In this document: positions 1 to 5,367 of the stretch, one piece after another
Layout: the number at the start of each line of letters is the position of its first letter
Position numbering within the stretch: the stretch's first letter is position 1
Source of the DNA: Clostridiales bacterium
GTDB lineage: Bacteria > Bacillota > Sulfobacillia > UBA995
Assembly (NCBI GenBank): GCA_003517845.1
Contig: DOZU01000175.1
Coordinates: 1-5,367 of the forward strand
DNA: 5,367 nt
Direction: 5' to 3'
The notes under the pieces: model-generated
Seen by the model: the letters and a program-made list of their open reading frames with translations, nothing else
Told to the model about the DNA's origin: nothing
The model's database searches: none
Program-made: the position numbers and the translations under genes

Positions 1-100
1 TTCGGAACCCGCCCCTGCCGCTGGTCCCTGCGTCCCGGCCGTCGCCGTCGGCGCCAGGTCGAAACCCGGGTCGCCCCAGCCAGGTCGGTTCCGCCGGCGT

Positions 101-1357
101 TTACTCCGTACCGTGCTCCCAGGCTTCCCGATATGCCTCTTGCTCAGGGGTAAGCCGGTCAATGCCCAGTCCCATGCTGGTCAGTTTCAGCCAGGCTACC
201 CGCTCGTCGATCGCCGCCGGCACCGGGTGAACCCGGGGCTCGAGCGCCGGCCTGTCTCGTACCAGCCATTCGAGGACCAGCGCCTGATTGGCAAAGCTCA
301 GGTCCATGACTTGAGCGGGATGACCTTCGGCGGCCGCCAGGTTGACCAGTCTCCCTTCGCTCAGGACCAGGATCCTCCGGCCGCTGCCCAGGCGGAACTC
401 TTCCACGCCCGGCCTCACCGCTCGACGTTCGCCGGCCTGCTCGCGCAAGGCATCGAGATCGATCTCCACATTGAAGTGCCCGGCGTTGGCCAGGATCGCC
501 CCGTCCTTCATTCGGGCAAAGTGCTGTCGGTCGATCACGTGGCGGTTGCCGGTCACGGTGACGAATACATCGCCCCGGGCAGCCGCATCCTCCATGGGAG
601 CAACCTCGAAACCATCCATGACCGCCTCGAGTGCCCGCACCGGGTCGACCTCGGTGACGATGACGCGGGCGCCGAGGCCGGCCGCCCGCGCGGCCACGCC
701 CTTTCCGCACCAGCCGTAGCCTGCCACCACCACCACCGAACCCGCGATCAGGCGGTTGGTCGCCCGCAAGATCCCGTCCAGCGTCGACTGCCCGGTACCG
801 TGGCGGTTATCGAACAGGTGCTTGGTGCGCGCATCGTTGACCGCCACGATGGGATAGGCCAGCCGTCCCGCCGCGGCCATCGCCCGCAACCGGATCACGC
901 CGGTGGTAGTCTCTTCCGAACCGGCCCGCACCTCCGGGAGCAGCTCACGCCGGTCGCCATGCAGCGCGGCCACCAGGTCGGCTCCATCATCCAGGGTGTA
1001 ATGGGGGCGTACTTCCAGGGCCGCGTGGATGTGCCGGTAGTAGCCATCGCGGTCCACGCCGCGGGCGGCGAAGGTGGGTAACCCATGCTCCCCCGCCAGC
1101 GCCGCTACCACGTCGTCCTGGGTGGAGAGGGGGTTGGAGGCGCACAAGGTGACCTCCGCTCCCCCTTCCTTGATGGCGAGTACCAGGTTGGCCGTCTCCG
1201 TGGTCACATGCAGGCAAGCGGCCACTCGCGCCCCGGCGAGTGGCCGCTCTGCCGCCCACCGCCGGCGAATGCCCGTCAGGACCAGCATATTCTCCTGCGC
1301 CCAGGCGATGCGGCGCAAACCCTCGTCGATGGAACTGGAGCGCTCTTGCCCTTCCAC
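101..1357 (-). CDS. ahcY: S-adenosylhomocysteinase (SAH hydrolase), thermophile-type short form
   Basis: This cytosolic, NAD-dependent enzyme reversibly splits S-adenosylhomocysteine into adenosine and homocysteine, relieving product inhibition of methyltransferases. Substrate-domain motifs are visible in order: HVTTETANL (50-58), NPLSTQDDV (75-83), LDDGADL (122-128), SEETTTG (147-153), and the catalytic Lys179 and Asp183 in NDARTKHLFDN. The NAD fold at about 206-239 has GYGWCGKG (213-220) and an acidic residue (Glu236) after the second strand. NAGHFNVEID (291-300) completes the active site. At 418 residues it is shorter than the human enzyme and lacks the usual C-terminal Lys/Tyr tail, as in Thermotoga-type enzymes. 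Thr188 replaces the Cys195 of the human enzyme. The start is GTG, with GGGAGG 8 bases upstream that abuts the stop of the upstream peptidase gene, which suggests translational coupling. Some thermophile and archaeal relatives prefer S-inosylhomocysteine; the substrate cannot be decided here. Confidence 0.95.
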   Translation of the reverse strand: MEGQERSSSIDEGLRRIAWAQENMLVLTGIRRRWAAERPLAGARVAACLHVTTETANLVLAIKEGGAEVTLCASNPLSTQDDVVAALAGEHGLPTFAARGVDRDGYYRHIHAALEVRPHYTLDDGADLVAALHGDRRELLPEVRAGSEETTTGVIRLRAMAAAGRLAYPIVAVNDARTKHLFDNRHGTGQSTLDGILRATNRLIAGSVVVVAGYGWCGKGVAARAAGLGARVIVTEVDPVRALEAVMDGFEVAPMEDAAARGDVFVTVTGNRHVIDRQHFARMKDGAILANAGHFNVEIDLDALREQAGERRAVRPGVEEFRLGSGRRILVLSEGRLVNLAAAEGHPAQVMDLSFANQALVLEWLVRDRPALEPRVHPVPAAIDERVAWLKLTSMGLGIDRLTPEQEAYREAWEHGTE

Positions 1358-1365
1358 TTCCCGTG

Positions 1366-1371
1366 CCTCCC
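1366..1371 (-). promoter_or_regulatory. Shine-Dalgarno site of the SAH hydrolase gene, abutting the upstream stop codon
   Basis: On the minus strand GGGAGG lies 8 bases before the GTG start and directly follows the TGA of the S41 peptidase gene (1372-1374). This fixes the GTG as the start and is the usual arrangement for coupled translation within an operon. Confidence 0.75.
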
Positions 1372-2787
1372 TCAGCGAAGTTGCCCCCGGATGATGGCTA
1401 CACCGCGTTCCAGCTGGGTGTCGCGTACGACTGCCGGTTCAGGGTGGGGCATCCGCGCCCGGTTGAGCGCGTCGACGGTGGCGGCATCGACTGCCCCGGT
1501 CACGGGGAGTCCTGCCGACCGCTGGAATTCGCGCACCGCCCGCTCCGTCGCCTCGCCCAGCACCCCGTCTTCCTCTCCCCCGGCCAGGCCTAGCTGATTG
1601 AGCCGCTCTTGCAGGCTGAGCACGTCGAGCCCCACTATGCCCCGGGTCAGGGTCCGACGATACTGCAGCAATATCGCGGCCTCCGGGAGCAGGCCGGCCC
1701 TCTCCGCCTCCGGCACCACTTCGTCCGGTTGCAGGCCCTGGCCGTGAATCGCCCGGCCGATGGGCGTGAAGTAGTTGGCGGTAGTCAGCTTCAGCGCCCC
1801 TCCATCGAGCAATTGAAATATGGACTGCACGGTGGCCTTGCCGAAGGTACGGGTGCCGACCAGCAACCCGGCCCGATAATCCTGGATGGCTCCGGCCACG
1901 ATCTCGGCGGCGCTGGCCGTCCGCCCGTTGACCAGCACCACCAGGGGCAAATCGAAACCCGCCCCATGGCCATGCCGGAACTGGGATATGCCCGCCCGCC
2001 CGCGTATGCGGACCACCGGGCCCTGGGGCAGGAACAAGGATGCCGTCTCGACCGCCTGGTCCAGGAGACCGCCCCCGTTGTCCCGCAGGTCGAGGATGAG
2101 TCCGCGGATGCCCTGGTCCCGGAGGGCCTGCAAGGCCTGGCGGGCTTCGGCGGCCGTCCCGGCCTGGAATCCGGTGATCCTCAGATACCCCACCCCCGCT
2201 TCCAGCAGGCGCGACTCCACGCTGCGCACCCGGATGATCTCCCGCAGCAGTTGGCGGGTGAAGGGCTCATCGACGCCCGGCCGGCTTATCCGCAGCGTGA
2301 TAGCCGTGCCCGCTTCTCCCCGGATCAGGGTGACGATCGCGTCGAGACCGAGTCCGATCAGCCCCCGGCCGTCCGCCTCCAGGATGAGGTCGCGGGGCAT
2401 GATGCCCGCTCGTTCCGCCGGCGTGCCGGGGAAAACCTGCAGGACCACCGGGGCCCCGTCCTCCATGGTCAGGGAGATGCCTATGCCGCCGAAGACTCCT
2501 TCCATTTGCTCAATGTGGCGTTGATGAGCTTCCGGGGTGAAATGCTGCGCGGCGGGGTCTTCAAGGACCTCCAACATGCCGCTGATGGCGCCGTCGATCA
2601 GCTGCCGGAAGCTGACTTGTTGGGCGCTGGCCAGGATGATCAGGTCAAATACCTGGGTGAAGCGGTTGAGCTGGAACCGATACTGGGGATCGGGACCTGC
2701 CTGGCCCGCCCGCCCGGGCAGGGAGAGGACCAGGCTACCCACCAGCACCAGGCACAGGAGCACAACCAGGCGGCGCGAGATCCGCAT
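1372..2787 (-). CDS. S41 family C-terminal processing peptidase (CtpA/CtpB type) with PDZ and peptidoglycan-binding domains
   Basis: This is a serine protease that acts outside the cytoplasmic membrane, cutting partner proteins near their C-termini. Numbered from the ATG used here (471 residues): a basic start and a hydrophobic stretch at 8-23 form a signal peptide or anchor without a lipobox; a PDZ domain spans about 98-171 (GGIGISL, then FPGTPAERAGI); the peptidase core spans about 198-358, with LDLRDNGGG, nucleophile Ser292 in GRTASAAEI, and Lys317 and Gln321 in FGKATVQ. The 25- and 4-residue spacing matches the Ser-Lys-Gln triad of Bacillus CtpB. A PG_binding_1-like domain (about 385-444, LSLQERLNQLGL to AVREFQRSAGLPVTG) may tether it to the wall. 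An in-frame GTG 9 bases further upstream (2794-2796) lies inside the SD sequence, so the ATG is preferred. The substrate is unknown; a sporulation role like that of CtpB is possible but not shown. Confidence 0.93.
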   Translation of the reverse strand: MRISRRLVVLLCLVLVGSLVLSLPGRAGQAGPDPQYRFQLNRFTQVFDLIILASAQQVSFRQLIDGAISGMLEVLEDPAAQHFTPEAHQRHIEQMEGVFGGIGISLTMEDGAPVVLQVFPGTPAERAGIMPRDLILEADGRGLIGLGLDAIVTLIRGEAGTAITLRISRPGVDEPFTRQLLREIIRVRSVESRLLEAGVGYLRITGFQAGTAAEARQALQALRDQGIRGLILDLRDNGGGLLDQAVETASLFLPQGPVVRIRGRAGISQFRHGHGAGFDLPLVVLVNGRTASAAEIVAGAIQDYRAGLLVGTRTFGKATVQSIFQLLDGGALKLTTANYFTPIGRAIHGQGLQPDEVVPEAERAGLLPEAAILLQYRRTLTRGIVGLDVLSLQERLNQLGLAGGEEDGVLGEATERAVREFQRSAGLPVTGAVDAATVDALNRARMPHPEPAVVRDTQLERGVAIIRGQLR

Positions 2788-2792
2788 CGCTA

Positions 2793-2800
2793 TCACCTCC
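2793..2800 (-). promoter_or_regulatory. Strong Shine-Dalgarno site that decides the start of the S41 peptidase
   Basis: The minus strand reads GGAGGTGA, extending one more base as GGAGGTGAT, a long match to the anti-SD of 16S rRNA. The ATG at 2785-2787 follows 8 bases after GGAGG. The GTG at 2794-2796 is part of the SD itself and cannot be the start used with this site. Confidence 0.8.
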
Positions 2801-2807
2801 CGATGGT

Positions 2808-2825
2808 GCGGCGGGGTTTCGCCGC
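2808..2825. promoter_or_regulatory. GC-rich hairpin in the divergent intergenic region
   Basis: GCGGCG (2808-2813) and CGCCGC (2820-2825) form a perfect 6-bp inverted repeat with a 6-base loop. It lies 7 bases beyond the peptidase SD, so it would fold in that gene's 5' leader if transcription starts upstream of it. There is no T-tract on either side, so it is not a standard terminator. It could be an operator, a leader structure or chance in GC-rich DNA. Two shorter inverted repeats follow: CTCG-AA-CGAG (2828-2837) and TGCC-G-GGCA (2842-2850). No convincing sigma-A promoter was found for either flanking gene; a TTGACG on the minus strand (2862-2867) has no good -10 partner. Confidence 0.3.
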
Positions 2826-2883
2826 CCCTCGAACGAGCACCTGCCGGGCAAGGGAAATGGGCGTCAAGACGGGAAATCTAGCC

Positions 2884-2890
2884 GGGGAGG
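2884..2890 (+). promoter_or_regulatory. Shine-Dalgarno site that decides the decarboxylase start
   Basis: GGGGAGG ends at 2890. The ATG at 2892 is only 1 base away, too close to be served by this site. The in-frame GTG at 2898 is 7 bases away, the usual optimum, and makes the protein begin MSQDRAPL, much like other family members. Confidence 0.65.
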
Positions 2891-2897
2891 GATGCCC

Positions 2898-4331
2898 GTG
2901 TCCCAGGATCGCGCCCCGCTGGTCGCCGCGTTGGCTTCCCATCTCGCCGTATCCCCCGCCCGGTTGCACCTGCCGGCGCACAAGGGAGGGAGGTGGGTTG
3001 ACCCCGAGTTCGGCCAGCTCTTCCAGGCTCGCCCCTGGGCACTCGACCTCACGGAACTGCCGGGGCTCGATGACCTGCACTCCCCCTCCGGGCCCATTGC
3101 CGAAGCTCAACAACTGGCCGCCCAGGCTTTCGGGGCCGAGGAGACCCTCTTTCTGGTCAATGGCAGCACTGCCGGCCTGCTCGCCCTCATCCTGGCCGCG
3201 GTCGGACCCGGCGATGTCCTGGTCCTGGCCCGGAACTGCCATCGGGCGGCCTTCGGTGGCCTGGTACTATCGGGGGCCACCCCGGCCTTCTTCCCGGCCG
3301 AGGTGGATCCCCTTCTGGGCCTGCCGGTAGCAGTGGAGCCGGCGCGACTGGAGCAGGCCCTGGCCGCCCATCCCGGCGCGCGGGCGGCGCTGATTGTCAG
3401 CCCGACTTACCAGGGATTCGCATCGGACCTGGACGCCTTGGCGGCGGCGTGTCACCGGCGGGACATCCCGCTGCTTGTAGACGAAGCCCACGGCCCGCAC
3501 TTCCGCTTCCATCCCGACTTCCCTCGATCGGCCATGGCCGCGGGGGCCGATGCCGCCGTGCAAAGCCTGCACAAGGCGGGCGGCTCGCTGACGGGCAGCG
3601 CTTTGTTGCACCTGCAAGGCCCCCGCCTTGACCGCGACCGGGTGCGGCTGATGGCCCGCCTGGTCCAGACTACCAGCCCCTCTTATCCCCTGCTGGCTTC
3701 CCTGGACGCGGCCCGCCGCCGCCTGGCCACCCGCGGCCGGGAGGACCTGGGACGGGCCGCGACCTTGGCCCAGTCCGCTCGCAAAGCCATCCAGGATCTC
3801 GGGCTGACGTGTCCGGGGGGAGATTACGCCGGTCGTGGGGTGGTCGGCCATGACCCCACGCGCCTCCTGGTGAATGTCGCGGGCAGGGCCGGCAACGGCT
3901 ACTGGGCGGAGGCCCACTTGCGCCAGGCCGGCGTACAGGTGGAATACGCCGACCCGGCCAATTTCCTCGCCCTGGTGTCCCCGGCGGACGATCCTGCCTG
4001 GCTGGCGGCGCTGGTTACGGCCATGGCTTCGCTGCCCTCCGGTGAGGACGGGGGGTTCAGCGCCCTTTCCGCCTTGCTCTGGGGCACCCTTCCCCCCATG
4101 GCCTTGCCGCCCGCCCAGGCGGTGCGACTGGCCCCTTCGTGGGCGCCGCTGGCCGAGTCGGCGGGCCGGATATGCGCCGAGCTGGTATGCCCCTACCCCC
4201 CGGGGATTCCCGTGTTGCTCCCCGGCGAAGTGGTGCCGCCTGGTTTCCCCGAAGCGCTCGCCACATTGGCCGCGCTGGGTTGCCGTTTCCCGGGGTCTGA
4301 CCTCCTGGGCCGGGGACTGGCCGTGCTCTGA
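2898..4331 (+). CDS. PLP-dependent Orn/Lys/Arg decarboxylase family protein (Bacillus SpeA/YaaO type)
   Basis: This fold-type I PLP enzyme is predicted to decarboxylate a basic amino acid (arginine, lysine or ornithine) to agmatine, cadaverine or putrescine in the cytosol. Numbered from the GTG (477 residues): N-terminal LPAHKGG (25-31), DLTELPGLDDLHSPSG (about 50-65), cofactor-phosphate loop VNGSTAG (87-93), DEAHGPHFRFHP with Asp195 and His198 at the PLP ring, and SLHK with the Schiff-base Lys226. TSPSYPLLASLDAAR (259-273) and the C-terminal PYPPGIP (432-438) then PGE (442-444) are family signatures. The length fits the wingless Gram-positive class. Two motifs deviate: the usual PGHK is PAHK, and the Thr commonly after the PLP lysine is Ala. 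The gene is divergent from the peptidase gene. In B. subtilis the homologue yaaO precedes tmk; here an opposing pseudogene follows after 24 bases. The substrate cannot be read from sequence. An in-frame ATG at 2892 is the alternative start. Confidence 0.9.
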   Translation: MSQDRAPLVAALASHLAVSPARLHLPAHKGGRWVDPEFGQLFQARPWALDLTELPGLDDLHSPSGPIAEAQQLAAQAFGAEETLFLVNGSTAGLLALILAAVGPGDVLVLARNCHRAAFGGLVLSGATPAFFPAEVDPLLGLPVAVEPARLEQALAAHPGARAALIVSPTYQGFASDLDALAAACHRRDIPLLVDEAHGPHFRFHPDFPRSAMAAGADAAVQSLHKAGGSLTGSALLHLQGPRLDRDRVRLMARLVQTTSPSYPLLASLDAARRRLATRGREDLGRAATLAQSARKAIQDLGLTCPGGDYAGRGVVGHDPTRLLVNVAGRAGNGYWAEAHLRQAGVQVEYADPANFLALVSPADDPAWLAALVTAMASLPSGEDGGFSALSALLWGTLPPMALPPAQAVRLAPSWAPLAESAGRICAELVCPYPPGIPVLLPGEVVPPGFPEALATLAALGCRFPGSDLLGRGLAVL

Positions 4332-4355
4332 AATGGATGCGCGGAGGAGCTGCCG

Positions 4356-4556
4356 TTACAGCATCGCGGATGGCGAGACCCGCTCGACATCCAGCCGGTC
4401 GGGGTCCCGGTCGAATGAGCACACAGCTTCGCCGCCTGCCCGCGCAAGCTCGGTCAGGAATGCGTCCACGAAGGGGACATCCTGGTCCGCCAGTTGACGG
4501 CGTACAGCGGCCGGTATCGTGACCTGTCCCTTACTTGTGACTCCGGCCCTTGCCAC
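4356..4556 (-). pseudogene. Remnant of a toxin-antitoxin pair: AbrB/VapB-type antitoxin N-terminus fused in frame to a VapC (PIN) toxin C-terminus
   Basis: The 66-residue product starts MARAGVTSKGQVTIPAAVRR, the first half of an AbrB/MazE-like swapped-hairpin DNA-binding domain. After about residue 23 the usual continuation (LxPGDxV and following strands) is missing. The rest reads VPFVDAFLTELAR, then EAVCSFDRDPDRL and a short tail, which looks like the last third of a PIN-domain ribonuclease: Asp31 fits the third acidic site and Asp49 in SFDRD the fourth. The PIN start (LDTN-type motif) and second acid are absent. The simplest reading is one in-frame deletion, joining near 4480-4495, that removed the end of vapB and most of vapC. 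Toxin activity is not expected. DNA binding is doubtful because half of the AbrB fold is gone. The start used is GTG, 7 bases after AAGGAGG; an ATG at 4560-4562 sits only 1 base from that SD. Domain assignments are from motif recognition alone. Confidence 0.7.
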
Positions 4557-4563
4557 CACCATG

Positions 4564-4570
4564 CCTCCTT
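4564..4570 (-). promoter_or_regulatory. Shine-Dalgarno site of the antitoxin-toxin remnant
   Basis: The minus strand reads AAGGAGG, a full-strength SD. The ATG at 4560-4562 is 1 base away and the GTG at 4554-4556 is 7 bases away, so the GTG is the likelier start. Intact AbrB-type antitoxins commonly begin at the equivalent Met-Ala-Arg. Confidence 0.65.
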
Positions 4571-4577
4571 ACATGCC

Positions 4578-4605
4578 ACGATACTCCTTCCCCATGATCT
4601 GTCAA
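4578..4605 (-). promoter_or_regulatory. Candidate sigma-A-type promoter for the antitoxin-toxin remnant
   Basis: On the minus strand a perfect TTGACA (4600-4605) is followed after 16 bases by TATCGT (4578-4583), which matches 4 of 6 bases of TATAAT. Transcription would begin near 4571, just before the AAGGAGG site, giving a very short leader. The -35 is strong, the -10 weak and the leader length marginal. Confidence 0.35.
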
Positions 4606-4616
4606 ACCTCCTCGGC

Positions 4617-5189
4617 TCAGATCGTTGCCTGGACAGCCTGTTCCACCTGGTGGCGGAGCTTGCGCGCGAACTCGCCCAGTCCGGCCACCTTGGCGACGCT
4701 GGTCAGCCCGCTGAACTCCTCGACGAGGGCGGCGAGGGCCTGGAGTTCGCCGGTGAGGAGTTCGAATCGCTTGCGGTACTCCTCAACCTCGGACGCGAGC
4801 TGTTCCCGCTCCCGCCGCAATGCCTTGACCTCTTCCGCCCGCTCGCCCCGGCGCTGCCCCTCGGCGGCCAGCGCCGCCAGCGTCTTCAGCCCGCTGAGGA
4901 ACCCCGCGAGGTCCACTCCGGATGCCTGGCCCGCATCGCGGAGGAAGGCGCCGAGATCTTCGAGGGCGGTGTCGGCCGGCGATTCACCTCCCGCCTGCCC
5001 GGTGCGTTGCCGCCGATAGTACTTGGCCCGAGCGGTATGGAAGGACAGCCCCCTTTCTCGGCAGAAGTCCCGGATCACGGCGGAGATAGGCCGGTCATCC
5101 CGATCCCGGATCCGGGTCCAAAGCTGATCCTCGGTCCCGGCCGACCAGAGGTTACGCTTGCGCGGACGGGGCAGCGTGCTGACAGCCAA
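4617..5189 (-). CDS. Putative Myb/SANT-like DNA-binding protein with a long coiled coil (RsfA-like architecture)
   Basis: I do not recognise the exact family. The 190-residue protein begins with a basic segment (PRPRKR, 7-12). A compact helical region at about 14-60 follows, with Trp15 and Trp24 spaced as in Myb/SANT helices and a basic end (TARAKYYRRQR, 52-62), suggesting DNA binding. After a Gly/Ala-rich linker, about 113-160 is highly charged with heptad-like spacing (EEVKALRREREQLASEVEEY) and should form a coiled coil, probably for dimerisation. The order, Myb-like domain then coiled coil, resembles the RsfA prespore regulators of Bacillus, but the similarity is weak and the role is inference. 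It has no signal peptide or membrane segment. The start is TTG: it is the only ATG, GTG or TTG between the in-frame TAG just upstream and the Trp motif, and GAGGGGG lies 8 bases before it. It lies 54 bases upstream of the toxin-antitoxin remnant, on the same strand. Confidence 0.75.
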   Translation of the reverse strand: MAVSTLPRPRKRNLWSAGTEDQLWTRIRDRDDRPISAVIRDFCRERGLSFHTARAKYYRRQRTGQAGGESPADTALEDLGAFLRDAGQASGVDLAGFLSGLKTLAALAAEGQRRGERAEEVKALRREREQLASEVEEYRKRFELLTGELQALAALVEEFSGLTSVAKVAGLGEFARKLRHQVEQAVQATI

Positions 5190-5196
5190 CCTGACA
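5179..5196. repeat. Short direct repeat CTGACA-6-CTGACA spanning the TTG start
   Basis: CTGACA at 5179-5184 and 5191-5196 is repeated with a 12-base period, and the TTG start codon (5187-5189) lies within the spacer. A two-site operator for self-regulation would look like this, but six-base copies also arise by chance. Confidence 0.3.
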
Positions 5197-5367
5197 ACCC
5201 CCTCTTCGTATCCTGCCGGCTATTGTTCCCGGGTCGTCAGGGAGTATATGTAACAGCTGGCGGGATCTTGCCGCCGGAAAGGTGTCCCGTCTCGAATTAT
5301 CCTGACCCATTTGTCTCACATTCACCTGCCCCTTGAGCCATGGGGGGAGGGTTGAAGAGGGCCCCCC
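5190..5367. other. Noncoding right flank with a candidate promoter for the Myb-like gene
   Basis: No supportable gene is seen in these 178 bases. On the minus strand TATACT (5243-5248) matches 5 of 6 bases of a sigma-A -10 and would start transcription about 47 bases before the TTG codon. No good -35 lies at the right distance. The same site read as CATATACT also resembles the -10 of the sporulation factor SigE (CATACANT), again without a clear -35. At the far edge GGGGGG (5342-5347) and CCCCCC (5362-5367) could pair around a 14-base loop, but the window ends there, so a terminator cannot be judged. Confidence 0.35.

Noticed and set aside
1..100. Possible terminator after the SAH hydrolase
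   Set aside because: Several GC-rich inverted repeats occur, as expected from base composition, but none is followed by a T-tract on the minus strand.
1..162. Minus-strand frame from a TTG at 160-162 running off the left edge, overlapping the end of the SAH hydrolase gene
   Set aside because: It stays open to the edge, but it has no clear SD, would overlap the hydrolase by about 60 bases and matches nothing I recognise. Codon third-position bias does not separate it from another open frame in the same 100 bases. More sequence to the left would decide.
113..1081. Plus-strand open frame (322 codons) antisense to the SAH hydrolase
   Set aside because: The minus strand encodes an unmistakable hydrolase over the same span, and this translation is low-complexity and Arg/His/Gly-rich without motifs.
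2862..2867. TTGACG -35-like box on the minus strand upstream of the peptidase gene
   Set aside because: No acceptable -10 sequence lies 16-18 bases downstream.
1609..3330. Long plus-strand open frame (573 codons) antisense to the S41 peptidase
   Set aside because: It runs opposite a clear peptidase, crosses the intergenic region and enters the decarboxylase gene out of frame. The translation shows no recognisable motif. It is a by-product of GC-rich codon use.
4332..4370. Possible bidirectional terminator between the convergent decarboxylase and toxin-antitoxin remnant
   Set aside because: Only a 4-bp stem (GCTG/CAGC) with no T-tract is visible.
4494..5336. Plus-strand open frame (280 codons) opposite the Myb-like gene
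   Set aside because: No recognisable domain is seen. The minus-strand frame has a good SD, a Trp-spaced helical region and a coiled coil, so it is the likelier gene, though with less certainty than for the other shadows.
1..5367. tRNA, rRNA, CRISPR arrays, insertion sequences, riboswitches
   Set aside because: None was recognised: no repeat-spacer pattern, no transposase motif, no cloverleaf-like sequence, and no SAM or SAH riboswitch-like leader where one might be expected.

Overview
The window is GC-rich (clearly above 60% by eye) and gene-dense, with strong GGAGG-type Shine-Dalgarno (SD) sites and GTG/TTG starts. The gene set is a thermophile-type S-adenosylhomocysteinase, a C-terminal processing peptidase with PDZ and peptidoglycan-binding domains, a wingless Orn/Lys/Arg decarboxylase, and a Myb-like coiled-coil protein recalling RsfA. 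Together these suggest a GC-rich, possibly thermophilic, possibly spore-forming member of the Bacillota. This is inference: there is no rRNA or other strong phylogenetic marker here.

Layout, left to right. 1-100 is downstream sequence with no supportable gene. 101-1357 (minus) is S-adenosylhomocysteinase. 1372-2787 (minus) is a secreted or membrane-anchored S41 peptidase, which lies upstream of the hydrolase in the direction of transcription. The two are 14 bp apart, and the hydrolase SD abuts the peptidase stop codon, so they are probably co-transcribed. 2788-2897 is a short divergent intergenic region with a GC hairpin. 2898-4331 (plus) is a PLP-dependent decarboxylase of the Bacillus SpeA/YaaO type. 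4356-4556 (minus) is a small ORF that looks like a collapsed toxin-antitoxin pair: the first half of an AbrB/VapB-type antitoxin joined in frame to the last part of a PIN-domain (VapC-type) toxin. 4617-5189 (minus) is a putative Myb/SANT-like DNA-binding protein with a long coiled coil. 5190-5367 is noncoding as far as can be seen and carries a candidate promoter for that last gene.

The genes do not form one obvious pathway. The hydrolase removes the S-adenosylhomocysteine left by methyltransferases, the peptidase works outside the membrane, and the decarboxylase makes a polyamine or its precursor. I see no convincing new multi-gene system. The most unusual item is the antitoxin-toxin fusion remnant, which sits convergently just past the decarboxylase, where Bacillus subtilis carries tmk. 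A recurring detail is that three genes have an in-frame start codon overlapping or abutting the SD, so a longest-ORF caller would place those starts 6-9 bases too far upstream.
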